Positions 49,588 through 58,588 of a DNA stretch of 64,000 nucleotides are shown here, piece after piece. Both the position numbers and the translations under genes were made by a program. The notes beneath the pieces were generated by a model. That model was not told the DNA's origin. It did no database searches and worked only from the letters and a program-made list of their open reading frames with translations. The first letter of the stretch is position 1. Every line of letters begins with the position of its first letter. Source of the DNA: Flavobacteriales bacterium ALC-1 (GTDB lineage Bacteria; Bacteroidota; Bacteroidia; Flavobacteriales; Flavobacteriaceae); the NCBI GenBank assembly GCA_000171875.1, contig ABHI01000001.1:124001-188000 (forward strand), given 5' to 3'.

Positions 49588-52227
49588 TTACTGTTTTATA
49601 AAGCGTATGGTAATAGAAGCATTATCCGATTTTAACTGTATAAAATAAATACCATTTTCTAAAGCTGATATATCTACTTCGTTTATAGAATTTTTTAAGA
49701 TATAAGTGTTTATTAATTTACCTGTGACATCATAAATTGAAGAATTGATACTATTGACTAAATAACTTAATTTAATATTAATTTTGCTTTTAGTAGGAAT
49801 TGGATAAACTGAAACTAGATTATCAAGAGTGTTTTCATTAGTACTTAATGAATTTTGTGGTATTACATTAAACTCATATGACCCAGTTTGAGAAACCCCT
49901 CCAATTACAAAGTAATAATCACCCATATTTAAATTAATAGTATTTGATGTTCTTGAACTATTAACCCCATCATGGAATAATTGAAAAATTTGGTTTCCAG
50001 ACATATCATAAAGTGTTAAACTAACAGTATTTGCTAGACCCTCAAACGCATTTAAAACAAATTCAACATCATCATTTTCATTTAATGTAAAACTATAAAA
50101 ATCTTGAGAATCACTATTTGCTGTATAATAACTCAATTGGCCACTATAAACCTGGTTAAAATTAATTGCGGTAGCTTGAGAAACTTCATTATTTGGCTCA
50201 ACATCATTGTTTGCTGTAAATAATTGTTGCCATCCTAAAAGGTCATAATTAACACATTCTCCTGATGTATTAATAATTTCTAGGTAATAAGATTTTGATA
50301 CGTCAATATTGTTATAAGTTAGGCTTTCAATTAGACCAGTTGTTGGGTTTTGACTAACAGATGCAACTTGCCCAGAATCTTCAATAAGCGATACTGTTGT
50401 GTAATCTTCAATACTAAAATCAATAGTTATAGGTGCTGATTCAGTGATATTAAGTATGTAGTAATCCGCAGAATCAATAAATGAAAATGCACCGTAATTT
50501 AATTGCCCGAAAATTGTATCAAAATTATTTATCAGTTGAGCATCTTCAATAATATCATTAGGTTCATTTTCATTATTATCGCCATAATAGGTATTGGTGT
50601 AATTAAAACTATAAGTAGAACATTCTGTTGCATTTATATAAAGATAGTAACTTTCACCTGCAGCTGCACAATTATAGCTAATAGATGTAATCATGTTATT
50701 GGTATCTAAATTTGTAGTACCTATTGGCTCCTGAAAGGAACCATTAAAGGAAGTCATATAAGCATTGCCTTGGGGATGTGGCTCAATAAAATTAATACTT
50801 AAATCACCGTTATAATCGATGCTTAATTCATATATGTCTTGGTTATCCAAACCATCTGCTGTTGTAGCTCCAAGTTGGCCTTCATAATCAATGTTTGCGT
50901 TAGCAAATTCAGCTTCATTTACGGTATTATTAGGCTCAAAATCATTATTTGACGTTTGTAAGTTTGATAAATTAAGTGTAACCGAGTAGGTCAAACAACA
51001 ACCCTCACAATTACCATTGGCCAGAGCACCATTTGTATTATCTGGCGAAACGCCAAGTTTAAAGTAATAGGTCCCAGCAGTTAAACAGGTGCCATAATAA
51101 CCATCTATTTGATTACCATTTAAAGGCATAGCAGCCAATTCCCCATTATCATCTTCTATATAAAAATAATTTTGTAACGGAAATAAAGACCCTTCAGAAT
51201 TTATATTGATATCAATATCACCAGTATCTGGCATGGTAAAGATGTACCAATCATCAATATCTTCAGTAGATTGAAAATTTGTATCAATAGTTAAACCGAA
51301 ACCAAGATTTCCTGTTTTGGTTTCCTCATTATCTATGGTAATAGCACCTACAATATCATTATTAGGTTCATTATCTATAAAACCTGATGGTTCTGAAATT
51401 CCCCACAAAAAGCGATAGCTATTACTATTACCGATATAATTAAGATAAATGATATCACCTTCTTTAACACAATTAATTACAGTATTAGAATTACTAGTAG
51501 TAGAATTTTGAGATAGAAAATATGAACTATTAGAATATGCAGTAAACCCATTGGTATCTGACCTCATCACATAGAGATTTGTGTTTACACCAGCATTATC
51601 AGGTATTACTGAATGTGAGTTGGTGTAAATAGTTAAAGTACCGTTTCTTGGTGCTACTAGTTTATACCAATCTTCTGTATTTTCAGCAGTGACAGGCGTA
51701 TTGATATCCATCGTGCCATGACCTTCATAGAATATGCCTTCCGATGTAGCGATTGCTTGGTCATAACTATTGTTAGGCTCGATATCATCTGCATATAAAA
51801 AATTAGGGAAAACCGCATTAAATGTATATGGCGCATTAGCAAATTGTCCATTGTATACGGATAATGAAAAATACAAGCGAATTAAAGTACCTGCAGGTAC
51901 AGTATTTGTTATTAAGGTAGGATTATAAGTAACCAAAGTCCCAGTGGCTCCTATGTTTTGCTGTACTTCGTTACCATTTTCATCAGTCCAAATAGCTGAT
52001 GCGCTAATACTTAAACTGACATCTGCGCTTCCATTTCCAGAGCATAGACCTCCCGTAACGTTAAAAACTCCCGAAAGCTCCAATCGTGAATCGTTAGGTG
52101 CGATTAAATCATGAGTGGTGTTATCGCTAATAGTAACGTTGCAACTCGTGTTTAATGAACCGCTAAAAGTTTGCGAGAAGGAGAAGATGGATAATGTTAA
52201 TCCAAATAAAAGTAATAATTGTTTCAT
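49588..52227 (-). CDS. Large T9SS type A protein with five pre-peptidase-like repeats
   Basis: An 879-residue exported protein (signal peptide 1-19, SFSQT). Five repeats starting with EPNN or EPND lie near residues 149, 285, 430, 555 and 676 and carry an SxD(W/Y)Y core (TEDWYKL, IDDWYIF, NQDIYEL, SADYYIL, SQDFYSF): these are pre-peptidase C-terminal-like (PPC) beta domains, often found on secreted proteases. Here no protease domain accompanies them. The last ~80 residues are a T9SS type A sorting domain (VSVYPIPTKSKINI, then VDISALENGIYFIQL). It lies 81 bp downstream of the LuxR regulator gene on the same strand and may belong to its regulon. Confidence 0.88.
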   Translation of the reverse strand: MKQLLLLFGLTLSIFSFSQTFSGSLNTSCNVTISDNTTHDLIAPNDSRLELSGVFNVTGGLCSGNGSADVSLSISASAIWTDENGNEVQQNIGATGTLVTYNPTLITNTVPAGTLIRLYFSLSVYNGQFANAPYTFNAVFPNFLYADDIEPNNSYDQAIATSEGIFYEGHGTMDINTPVTAENTEDWYKLVAPRNGTLTIYTNSHSVIPDNAGVNTNLYVMRSDTNGFTAYSNSSYFLSQNSTTSNSNTVINCVKEGDIIYLNYIGNSNSYRFLWGISEPSGFIDNEPNNDIVGAITIDNEETKTGNLGFGLTIDTNFQSTEDIDDWYIFTMPDTGDIDININSEGSLFPLQNYFYIEDDNGELAAMPLNGNQIDGYYGTCLTAGTYYFKLGVSPDNTNGALANGNCEGCCLTYSVTLNLSNLQTSNNDFEPNNTVNEAEFANANIDYEGQLGATTADGLDNQDIYELSIDYNGDLSINFIEPHPQGNAYMTSFNGSFQEPIGTTNLDTNNMITSISYNCAAAGESYYLYINATECSTYSFNYTNTYYGDNNENEPNDIIEDAQLINNFDTIFGQLNYGAFSFIDSADYYILNITESAPITIDFSIEDYTTVSLIEDSGQVASVSQNPTTGLIESLTYNNIDVSKSYYLEIINTSGECVNYDLLGWQQLFTANNDVEPNNEVSQATAINFNQVYSGQLSYYTANSDSQDFYSFTLNENDDVEFVLNAFEGLANTVSLTLYDMSGNQIFQLFHDGVNSSRTSNTINLNMGDYYFVIGGVSQTGSYEFNVIPQNSLSTNENTLDNLVSVYPIPTKSKINIKLSYLVNSINSSIYDVTGKLINTYILKNSINEVDISALENGIYFIQLKSDNASITIRFIKQ

Positions 52228-52308
52228 CGTAAAAGAATTAGTTAATAACTATTGTAAAATTACAAAACGTGTTAAGGTCAAAAAATACCTAGTAATAGGG
52301 ATTTTTAA

Positions 52309-52929
52309 TTAGAATTTATATTTCTTCTCCAAAGCATAACGCATCAATTCACCTTTACCCTGTAGACCAAGAATACGAATCATATTTTTACGATGTGTAT
52401 CTACAGTATGAACACCTATAAAAAGTTCATCTGCTATTTCGCGAGATGTTTTACCTTGAGAGATTAAACCTAAAATCTCTACTTGGCGTTTGGTTAAGAT
52501 ACCTTTAGCTTTTTTATTAGTATTGTCTTTAGCTTCAACTCTAATGTTAGAATCAAAATAGGTGTTCCCATTATCTACAGCACGAATAGCTTTTAACACC
52601 TCCTCCAATGGTGAATTTTTTAATAAATAACCCGAAGCTCCAGCATCTAACATCTGTTGGATAGCGTCAGATTGATCAAACATTGTAAACCCTATAATCT
52701 TTATATGTGGTAATTCTTTTTTTATCAATTGCGTTGCTCTAATACCATCCATTTTAGGCATTCTAATATCTGTAATGATCACGTTAGGTTGTTTTAAGCG
52801 CACTAAATCTAATAGCTCTTCACCATTATTTGCTGTACCTACGATTTCAATACCCTCTTTATATTGTAATAATAATTTAATCCCATCAATGAGTGACTGA
52901 TGGTCTTCGGCTATGGCTAATCGTATCAT
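52309..52929 (-). CDS. LuxR/NarL-type response regulator
   Basis: A 206-residue regulator. The receiver (~1-120) has the phosphoacceptor aspartate in VIITDIRMPKMDG (~54) and a conserved lysine in GYLLKNSP. The LuxR-type helix-turn-helix (~140-203) has LTKRQVEILGLISQGKTSR, then EIADELFIGVHTVDTHRKN. Its ATG overlaps the stop of the kinase gene (four bases), the usual sign of a cognate pair. Confidence 0.95.
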   Translation of the reverse strand: MIRLAIAEDHQSLIDGIKLLLQYKEGIEIVGTANNGEELLDLVRLKQPNVIITDIRMPKMDGIRATQLIKKELPHIKIIGFTMFDQSDAIQQMLDAGASGYLLKNSPLEEVLKAIRAVDNGNTYFDSNIRVEAKDNTNKKAKGILTKRQVEILGLISQGKTSREIADELFIGVHTVDTHRKNMIRILGLQGKGELMRYALEKKYKF

Positions 52930-54773
52930 ATTGGTATATCTATTATTACAGTTGTACCTTTATTTTTTTCAGACTCTATGGTTAATGTTCCGTTGAGATG
53001 GTCAATTCTTTTATCTATGCTGCTAATGCCCATACCAGAATTAGCTTTAGCCATTTGCTTTGTATTAAAGCCAATACCATTATCCTCAATCATAATATTA
53101 AGACTGTCTTTGTGATTAGTTATGTGTATAATGCCCTTTGTAGCGTTGGCATGTTTAATAATATTGGTTACCAGTTCTTGTATAATTCTAAAAATGGTAA
53201 TTTCTAAGGCATTGTCTAAACGTTGCTCTAATCCAAAACTTTGAACATCAAAGAATAGACCATTAATACCCGAAGCATTTTTTGATAACTTTTCTACCGC
53301 GGGTAATAATCCGTTTTTTGCCATGACTCCAGAATTTTTTAGATGAGCCATTGATCTAATTTCTACGTAAGCATCCTCCAGAAGAGTACTTGTTTTTTTT
53401 ATAAGTTTTTCTCTAACTTTTATATCAATTTCATCTTTTATTAGATGTTCAAATTGAAGTTTTGCAGCTGATAAAGTTGCCCCAACACTATCGTGTAAGT
53501 CTGCTGCCAAACGTTGGCGCTCTTTTTCTTGGCCTTCAATCATGGCATCTATAATAGATAATTCTAAGTCTTTCAAAATCTTTTCTTTTTCTTCAATTTG
53601 TTGTTGTCGTTCTTTTTCAGCTTTGTGTTGCTTTCGTTTGGTGTTTCTATAAACTACAAATGCTAGAATGGAAAGTGCGGATAGGCTTCCACCCCATGCT
53701 AGTCTTAATTTATTTTTCTCTTTTTGATATACTATTTTGGTTTTTAGTACTTTTTCAATATTTAAAAGGCTATCTGTTTTTTTGGAATTATCTATTTGCA
53801 TTTCTTGTAATGCAATTGTGGATTTTATCTGTTCGGCATCATCACGATAATCTCGTCTCTTTTCATAATGGTAGAAAGTGCTATCAAAGTTTTTAAGACC
53901 TCTATAACCTTCAAACAAAAAATAATGTGCGCCTCTTAATCTGCTTTTGTTTGATGTTTTCTGTGCGTAAAAAAGACTTTTTTCTGCACTTTTAATGAGT
54001 TGAGAATATTTTTTTTGTTGATAATAATTTCTTGCAAGAGTACTATATGCATAAGCTAGATAATTATGATTATTTAAAGAATCAGCTATTTGTATTGCCT
54101 TGTTTATTTTAATCTCTGCTAATCTATACTGCTTTTTTATTATATAAGCATCTGCTATATTCACTAAAGCTAAAGAGACACCTTTTTGATTGTTTGAAAT
54201 TTCTGAGAGTTTGATGCTTTCATTGTAATACTCTAATGATTTTTCAGGTTTATACTTTAAATTATATATGTTTCCAATATTAATTAAATTAGTTGCCATT
54301 GTTGTAGTGTCTTTTATTTGCCTACTAATAGACAAGCTTTTATGGTAATAAATTAAAGCTTCTTCCGAATTCCAATTGGCACGATATATTCTACCAATGT
54401 TGTTTAAACTACTTGCTTCTCCTTTTCTATTATTATTAGCTTTATAAATTGACAGGCTCTTTTTATAATTCTCTGTTGCACTAGGATAATCTCCAACAAT
54501 ATATTGAACATTACCTAGTGTTATTAATGCATCTGCATTTAAAGATTCTAATTTTATATCTGTAGTAAATTCTAATAGTTCTTGGGCTAAAACATATGCA
54601 CTATCTGTTTTTTTTTCTAAATAATACTTAGAAATAAGATTATTATATGCATTTGCCCTTGTAGAATCTGTTAAATCAACATTTCTCCATATCTCAAATA
54701 GACTATCTTTTGCTTTTTGACCATAGATAAAAATTGAAAATAGAGAGAGTAGAATTAATAGTCTAGTTTTCAT
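52926..54773 (-). CDS. TPR-containing sensor histidine kinase (HisKA_3)
   Basis: A 615-residue membrane sensor kinase. Signal peptide 1-18 (SIFIYGQ). TPR repeats ~55-320 (SSLNNIGRIYRANWNSEEAL and ATNLINIGNIYNLKYKPE show the pattern), a membrane helix ~355-375 and a coiled coil. The HisKA_3 dimerisation domain has the phosphoacceptor histidine at about 427 in LAADLHDSVGATLSAAKL. The HATPase has ELVTNIIKHANA and GMGISSIDKRIDHLNG. It is cognate to the LuxR regulator encoded directly downstream. The signal is unknown; TPRs often report on proteins or peptides in the periplasm. Confidence 0.94.
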   Translation of the reverse strand: MKTRLLILLSLFSIFIYGQKAKDSLFEIWRNVDLTDSTRANAYNNLISKYYLEKKTDSAYVLAQELLEFTTDIKLESLNADALITLGNVQYIVGDYPSATENYKKSLSIYKANNNRKGEASSLNNIGRIYRANWNSEEALIYYHKSLSISRQIKDTTTMATNLINIGNIYNLKYKPEKSLEYYNESIKLSEISNNQKGVSLALVNIADAYIIKKQYRLAEIKINKAIQIADSLNNHNYLAYAYSTLARNYYQQKKYSQLIKSAEKSLFYAQKTSNKSRLRGAHYFLFEGYRGLKNFDSTFYHYEKRRDYRDDAEQIKSTIALQEMQIDNSKKTDSLLNIEKVLKTKIVYQKEKNKLRLAWGGSLSALSILAFVVYRNTKRKQHKAEKERQQQIEEKEKILKDLELSIIDAMIEGQEKERQRLAADLHDSVGATLSAAKLQFEHLIKDEIDIKVREKLIKKTSTLLEDAYVEIRSMAHLKNSGVMAKNGLLPAVEKLSKNASGINGLFFDVQSFGLEQRLDNALEITIFRIIQELVTNIIKHANATKGIIHITNHKDSLNIMIEDNGIGFNTKQMAKANSGMGISSIDKRIDHLNGTLTIESEKNKGTTVIIDIPI

Positions 54774-54952
54774 ATCAATAGAGTTTTATTGAATAATTAT
54801 ACAAAGATGAGAAGTAGGACATCACCAAAACATACCCAGTGCTCGGTATATTTATTTAAGTAAGTTATAAAATAAATCTTAATTATTAGGAAATTTCATA
54901 CAAAAAATGCTAAAAGAGAGTCAATTAAGCAATTGCATAAACATCAAAGTCT

Positions 54953-55039
54953 TTAAGGTTTATCCGTTTTATTCACGCTGAAGAATAGTAAGATTCCATT
55001 AATGAATATCAATGAGCCTATTATGTAAACGATAATCAT
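54953..55039 (-). CDS. Possible 28-residue membrane peptide
   Basis: In the gap 54774-55119, which holds no larger gene, the minus strand has an ATG-to-TAA ORF of 28 codons: one hydrophobic helix (IVYIIGSLIFINGILLFF) and a charged end (SVNKTDKP). Such short one-helix proteins occur in Flavobacteriaceae, but this length can arise by chance, and no ribosome-binding signal is clear. Confidence 0.3.
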   Translation of the reverse strand: MIIVYIIGSLIFINGILLFFSVNKTDKP

Positions 55040-55119
55040 AGTATCATTTATAATAAAACAACTTTACTATATAAACTCCTAAAAAGATTTGTTATTAAAA
55101 GGCAATGGATAGAAATATT

Positions 55120-55305
55120 TCACATAAAAATAAATTTAACAGCAGCTATCATCCCAATAAAACCAATAAAAGCTATAAGCACCCAAACCGTTCCTTTATA
55201 ATGCTTTTTGTGAAGACGAAGATCTTTACGGTATTGATAACCTATAATTATAGCAAAGACTATAAAAAATAATAATCCAAAAATCAATTGACCGTTACTA
55301 AACAT
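55120..55305 (-). CDS. Small two-helix membrane protein
   Basis: A 61-residue protein from ATG 55305 (MFSNGQLIFGLLFFIVF), preceded by an AAGAAG sequence that can act as a ribosome-binding site; an in-frame ATG at 55323 would add six basic residues. Two membrane helices (QLIFGLLFFIVFAIIIGY and VWVLIAFIGFIGMIAAV) flank a basic cytoplasmic loop (YRKDLRLHKKHYKG). It matches a conserved flavobacterial small membrane protein type of unknown function. Confidence 0.7.
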   Translation of the reverse strand: MFSNGQLIFGLLFFIVFAIIIGYQYRKDLRLHKKHYKGTVWVLIAFIGFIGMIAAVKFIFM

Positions 55306-55471
55306 CTTCTTATTTTTATGCAAAAATACGGCAATTATTTAATTTTTAAATTTTCGTAAAATGAAATAATTGACGAATTAGCAAAGCGCTTCCTTATGTG
55401 AAAATAAATTTTGTAGATTTTATTAAAAATTTATTGATAGCATATGAAATTTAAGGATAAACAGACAAACT

Positions 55472-55858
55472 ATGCAAGACAAAATTAATGCTGTAAAAGC
55501 ATTTCATACCGCTTTTAAAATTGGTCATCGTGAAACACCAAAAGCCGACTTAGGAATTGATAAAAACATGTTGCGTTACAAATTAATGCGCGAAGAAAAT
55601 GAAGAATATTTAGAAGCAGCAAACGCTAATGATTTAGTTGAAGTTGCTGATGCTTTAGGTGATATGCTATACATTTTGTGCGGCACAATTATTGAACATG
55701 GCATGCAGCATAAAATTGAAGAAGTCTTTGAAGAAATTCAACGCAGTAATATGAGTAAATTAGGGGAAAATGGTGAACCTATTTACAGAGAGGATGGCAA
55801 AGTACTTAAAGGACCTAATTACTTTAAACCTCATATAAAAGAAATTTTAGAATCATAA
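55472..55858 (+). CDS. MazG-like nucleotide pyrophosphohydrolase
   Basis: A 128-residue all-alpha pyrophosphohydrolase of the MazG/HisE fold, which hydrolyses non-canonical nucleoside triphosphates to monophosphates. Metal ligands sit in LMREENEEYLEA (ExxE) and VEVADALGDMLY (ExxD). The C-terminal half (SNMSKLGENGEPIYREDGK, VLKGPNYFKPHI) is the loop region typical of phage- and Bacteroidota-type members. A strong terminator follows. Confidence 0.88.
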   Translation: MQDKINAVKAFHTAFKIGHRETPKADLGIDKNMLRYKLMREENEEYLEAANANDLVEVADALGDMLYILCGTIIEHGMQHKIEEVFEEIQRSNMSKLGENGEPIYREDGKVLKGPNYFKPHIKEILES

Positions 55859-55862
55859 ATAG

Positions 55863-55890
55863 AAAAAGCAGCCTAACCAGCTGCTTTTTT
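55863..55890. terminator. Bidirectional terminator
   Basis: AAAAAGCAGC (55863-55872) pairs with GCTGCTTTTT (55880-55889), with runs of A and T on either side. It lies between the MazG-like gene and the convergent ilvE gene (stop at 55913). Confidence 0.88.
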
Positions 55891-55912
55891 ATTTTTATCT
55901 TATGAGTATCTC

Positions 55913-56983
55913 TTATTTTACTTCATATCTCCAGCCGTGTTTATCCTCAGATAAATTATGCTGAATACGTAATAGTTTTTCTTTAAAAAGAGAAGCATAA
56001 GAATCTTCAATCTGCTCAATTTCAAAAACATCGCCCGAATGCTCAAATGCTGAAACCGGACTAATAACAGCTGCAGTACCAGCGCCAAAAATTTCCTTTA
56101 AACTTCCGTCTTTTGCAGCAGTCTTAATTTCTTCTACACTAACACGTTTCACGTCACATTCAATATTCATATCTTCTGCAAGCTGAATAACACTCTTACG
56201 CGTAACTCCATCTAATATTCTATCATTGTTTGGAGCTGTAACTAACTTGTTATTTATTCTAAAGAAAATATTCATAGTTCCTGCTTCTTCTAAATATTGA
56301 TGCGAAGAAGCATCTGTCCAAATTATCTGTTGATACCCTCTTTTCTGTGCCAAACTGGTTGGGTAAAACTGTGCTGCATAATTACCTGCAGCTTTTGCAA
56401 AACCTACACCACCATCAGCTGAACGACTATATTTCTCTGCAAATAACACACGTACAGGCTCATTATAATAGGCCTTAGCTGGTGAACAAATAATTATAAA
56501 ACGATACGTTGCAGCAGGTGAAGCTGATATTGCTGGTTCTGTAGCAATTACAAATGGACGCAAATAAAGTGAATTACCAACTCCTGGTTTAATCCACTCA
56601 CTATCTAACTTTAATAAAGTTTCTAAGCCCTTAAAAAAATAATTTTCTGGGAAATCTGGCATTGCTAGACGTGCAGACGATTTATTAATTCTGTCACAAT
56701 TCTGATCTGGTCTAAACAAAAATATTTTTCCATCATCATCTTTGTACGCCTTCATCCCTTCAAAAACTGCTTGACCATAATGAAATACTCTAGCAGAAGG
56801 CTCTATAGTCATCGCTTGGTATGGCATCACTTTAGGAGTTTGCCATGTGCCATCTTCAAAATCACAAACAAACATATGATCAGTAAATGTGCGACCAAAT
56901 ACTAGATTACTAAAATCAACAGTGTTAATTTTAGAAGTTTCAGATTTTACGACAACAATTTCGTTAGGATTGATTTCTATCAT
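55913..56983 (-). CDS. ilvE: Branched-chain amino acid aminotransferase
   Basis: A 356-residue fold type IV PLP enzyme that interconverts leucine, isoleucine and valine with their 2-oxo acids. Family marks: YHYGQAVFEGMKA-like VFHYGQAVFEGMKAYKDDDG, LFRPDQNCDRINKSSARLAM, the PLP lysine in VGFAKAAGNYA, and ASSHQYLEEAGTMNIFF, followed by ILDGVTRKSVIQLA. Length and order match the BCAT type II enzymes. It is transcribed alone, convergent with the MazG-like gene. Confidence 0.96.
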   Translation of the reverse strand: MIEINPNEIVVVKSETSKINTVDFSNLVFGRTFTDHMFVCDFEDGTWQTPKVMPYQAMTIEPSARVFHYGQAVFEGMKAYKDDDGKIFLFRPDQNCDRINKSSARLAMPDFPENYFFKGLETLLKLDSEWIKPGVGNSLYLRPFVIATEPAISASPAATYRFIIICSPAKAYYNEPVRVLFAEKYSRSADGGVGFAKAAGNYAAQFYPTSLAQKRGYQQIIWTDASSHQYLEEAGTMNIFFRINNKLVTAPNNDRILDGVTRKSVIQLAEDMNIECDVKRVSVEEIKTAAKDGSLKEIFGAGTAAVISPVSAFEHSGDVFEIEQIEDSYASLFKEKLLRIQHNLSEDKHGWRYEVK

Positions 56984-57060
56984 TTAAGAGTAGTGATTAT
57001 TCTTTGCAAAAATACAAAATGATAATCGTTAATAAAAGGTAATATTATCTTAATAATCCG

Positions 57061-57068
57061 TAAATTTG
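57061..57068 (+). promoter_or_regulatory. Predicted -7 box TAAATTTG
   Basis: TAAATTTG at 57061-57068 matches the consensus and lies 35 bp before the ATG at 57104. No TTG is found at the -33 distance. Confidence 0.4.
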
Positions 57069-57103
57069 CTTTCATAGAAATCATATCTTAATCATATAAA
57101 AAA

Positions 57104-57619
57104 ATGAAAAAAATAGTTCTAACATTATTAATAAGTGTAGTCGTGTTTTCGTGTAAAAATGAAACTAAAACTACTGATAATACAGATAAGGTAACTAAAG
57201 AAGTTAAAGAAGAAATTGCTTATGCTTCTTTTGGTATGGAAATTAACGATGCTGATGCTCTAACATCTAAGCGCATGATGGAGCATTATAAGGGTTTAAA
57301 AGTTGGAGATACAGTTCCATCAAAAATGAAAGCTAAAATTGTAGAAGTATGTTCTAGTAAAGGTTGTTGGATGAAGTTAGATATGGATGGTGAAAACCAA
57401 GTCATGGTAAAATTTAAGGATTATGGGTTTTTTATGCCTTTGGATGCTGAAGGAGATGTTGTAGTTAATGGAAAAGCATTTATTACAGAAACTCCAGTAG
57501 ATGAATTAAGACATTATGCTGAAGATGCAGGGAAATCTAAAGAAGAAATTGAAGCCATTACTGAGCCTAAATTAGAATACCGTTTTGAAGCTGACGGAGT
57601 ATTACTTAAAACAGAATAG
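57104..57619 (+). CDS. DUF4920 lipoprotein
   Basis: A 171-residue lipoprotein with lipobox SVVVFSCKNE. The mature part is the DUF4920 fold found in Flavobacteriaceae: FGMEINDADALTSKRMMEHY, then the conserved CSSKGCWMKLDMDGENQVMV and GFFMPLDAEGDVVVNGKAF. The two cysteines in the CSSKGCWM segment may bind a ligand or form a disulfide. Function not established. Its TAG is followed directly by the TTG start of mnmD, so the two are probably co-translated. Confidence 0.85.
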   Translation: MKKIVLTLLISVVVFSCKNETKTTDNTDKVTKEVKEEIAYASFGMEINDADALTSKRMMEHYKGLKVGDTVPSKMKAKIVEVCSSKGCWMKLDMDGENQVMVKFKDYGFFMPLDAEGDVVVNGKAFITETPVDELRHYAEDAGKSKEEIEAITEPKLEYRFEADGVLLKTE

Positions 57620-58324
57620 TTGCAACGAAAAATTATCACCACCTCTGATGGTTCTAAAACCATACAGATTGAAGACTGGAATGAGCAATATCATTCCATT
57701 CATGGTGCCATACAAGAAGCAAATCATGTGTTTTTAAAACATGGTTTGCTTTTTTATTTTGAACTTATTTCAAAATCCAATAAGAATCACACTAAGCCTG
57801 TCGAAATATCAATCCTAGAAATAGGTTTTGGCACAGGGCTTAATGCTTTTCTAACTTTAATTGAAGCCGAAAATCTAAAGCTTAGTATTAATTATACAGG
57901 TGTAGAAGCTTATCCAGTGAGGCCAGAAGAAATAAAAGAACTCAATTACATTGAACTACTTTCTAAAAATTATGCTTCTGCTTTTGGCAAAATGCATTCT
58001 GCATCTTGGGAAAGAAAACATAAAATCACTTCGTATTTTCAATTAGAGAAGCAACAGAAATTTTTTCAAGATATTAAAAATGTAGATGAATTTAATATCA
58101 TTTATTTTGATGCATTTGGTGCTCGTGTACAACCAAATTTATGGACAGAAGACATTTTCAAAGTCATGTACAACGCTTTAAAGAATGATGGTGTTTTAGT
58201 GACTTATTCCGCAAAAGGAAGCGTTAGGCGTGCTATGCAAGCTGTTGGTTTTAAAGTAGAACGTTTGCCTGGCCCTCCAGGCAAACGTGAGATGCTTAGA
58301 GCAACGAAGCATCCAAAGAAATAA
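57620..58324 (+). CDS. mnmD: tRNA 5-aminomethyl-2-thiouridine methyltransferase (MnmD-type)
   Basis: A 234-residue Rossmann-fold methyltransferase matching the N-terminal domain of MnmC, which methylates nm5s2U34 in tRNA. SAM-binding motif EIGFGTGLNAFLTL (~75); GVEAYPVRPEE; NIIYFDAFGARVQPNLW; VTYSAKGSVRRAMQAVG; and the C-terminal LPGPPGKREMLRATK. The start is TTG directly after the DUF4920 stop; the family N-terminus (RKIITTSDGSKTIQIEDW, then HSIHGAIQEANHVF) confirms this start. The oxidoreductase half of MnmC is absent, as in MnmD-type enzymes. Its last ~11 codons lie inside a 97-bp tandem repeat. Confidence 0.92.
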   Translation: MQRKIITTSDGSKTIQIEDWNEQYHSIHGAIQEANHVFLKHGLLFYFELISKSNKNHTKPVEISILEIGFGTGLNAFLTLIEAENLKLSINYTGVEAYPVRPEEIKELNYIELLSKNYASAFGKMHSASWERKHKITSYFQLEKQQKFFQDIKNVDEFNIIYFDAFGARVQPNLWTEDIFKVMYNALKNDGVLVTYSAKGSVRRAMQAVGFKVERLPGPPGKREMLRATKHPKK

Positions 58325-58486
58325 AATGAGTTAAATGTTACGAGCTCAAAAGCTATGCTAGTAACATTGAGCGAATGAAATGAGCTAAATGCTTAGAGCA
58401 ATAAAGCATACAACGAAATGAAGTGAGTTAAATATTAAGAGCCTGCAAATTATGCTCTTAACATTCAGTAAAGTGAAACGAACCAA
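58292..58486 (+). repeat. 97-98 bp tandem repeat covering the 3' end of mnmD
   Basis: Two diverged units start with ATGCTTAGAGCAA at 58292 and 58389 and a partial third ATGCTAAATC at 58487. The first unit includes the last codons and stop of mnmD. Each full unit contains two hairpins: ATGCTT-N9-AAGCAT, and farther on AATGTTAC with GTAACATT (unit 1) or TTAAGAGC with GCTCTTAA (unit 2). The paired changes in unit 2 keep the stem, which suggests selection on RNA or DNA structure. It fills most of the gap before trpB; no other gene is seen there. Confidence 0.7.
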
Positions 58487-58555
58487 ATGCTAAATCATTA
58501 TCAATTTTCATACAAAACAAAGCTCAAACGCATCCCTTTTTATTGTCAATTTACT

Positions 58556-58563
58556 TAACTTTA
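58556..58563 (+). promoter_or_regulatory. Predicted trpB -7 box TAACTTTA
   Basis: TAACTTTA at 58556-58563 matches TAnnTTTA and lies 25 bp before the trpB ATG. No leader peptide with tandem tryptophan codons is seen in the gap, so classical attenuation is not evident. Confidence 0.45.
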
Positions 58564-58588
58564 CACACTTGTAAAAAAGCATAAAATT

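Noticed and set aside
58334..58378. TGTTAC/GTAACA pair near trpB as another operator of the fibre regulators
   Set aside because: The copies are inverted, far apart, belong to the 97-bp repeat hairpin and lack the 21-bp/29-bp geometry.
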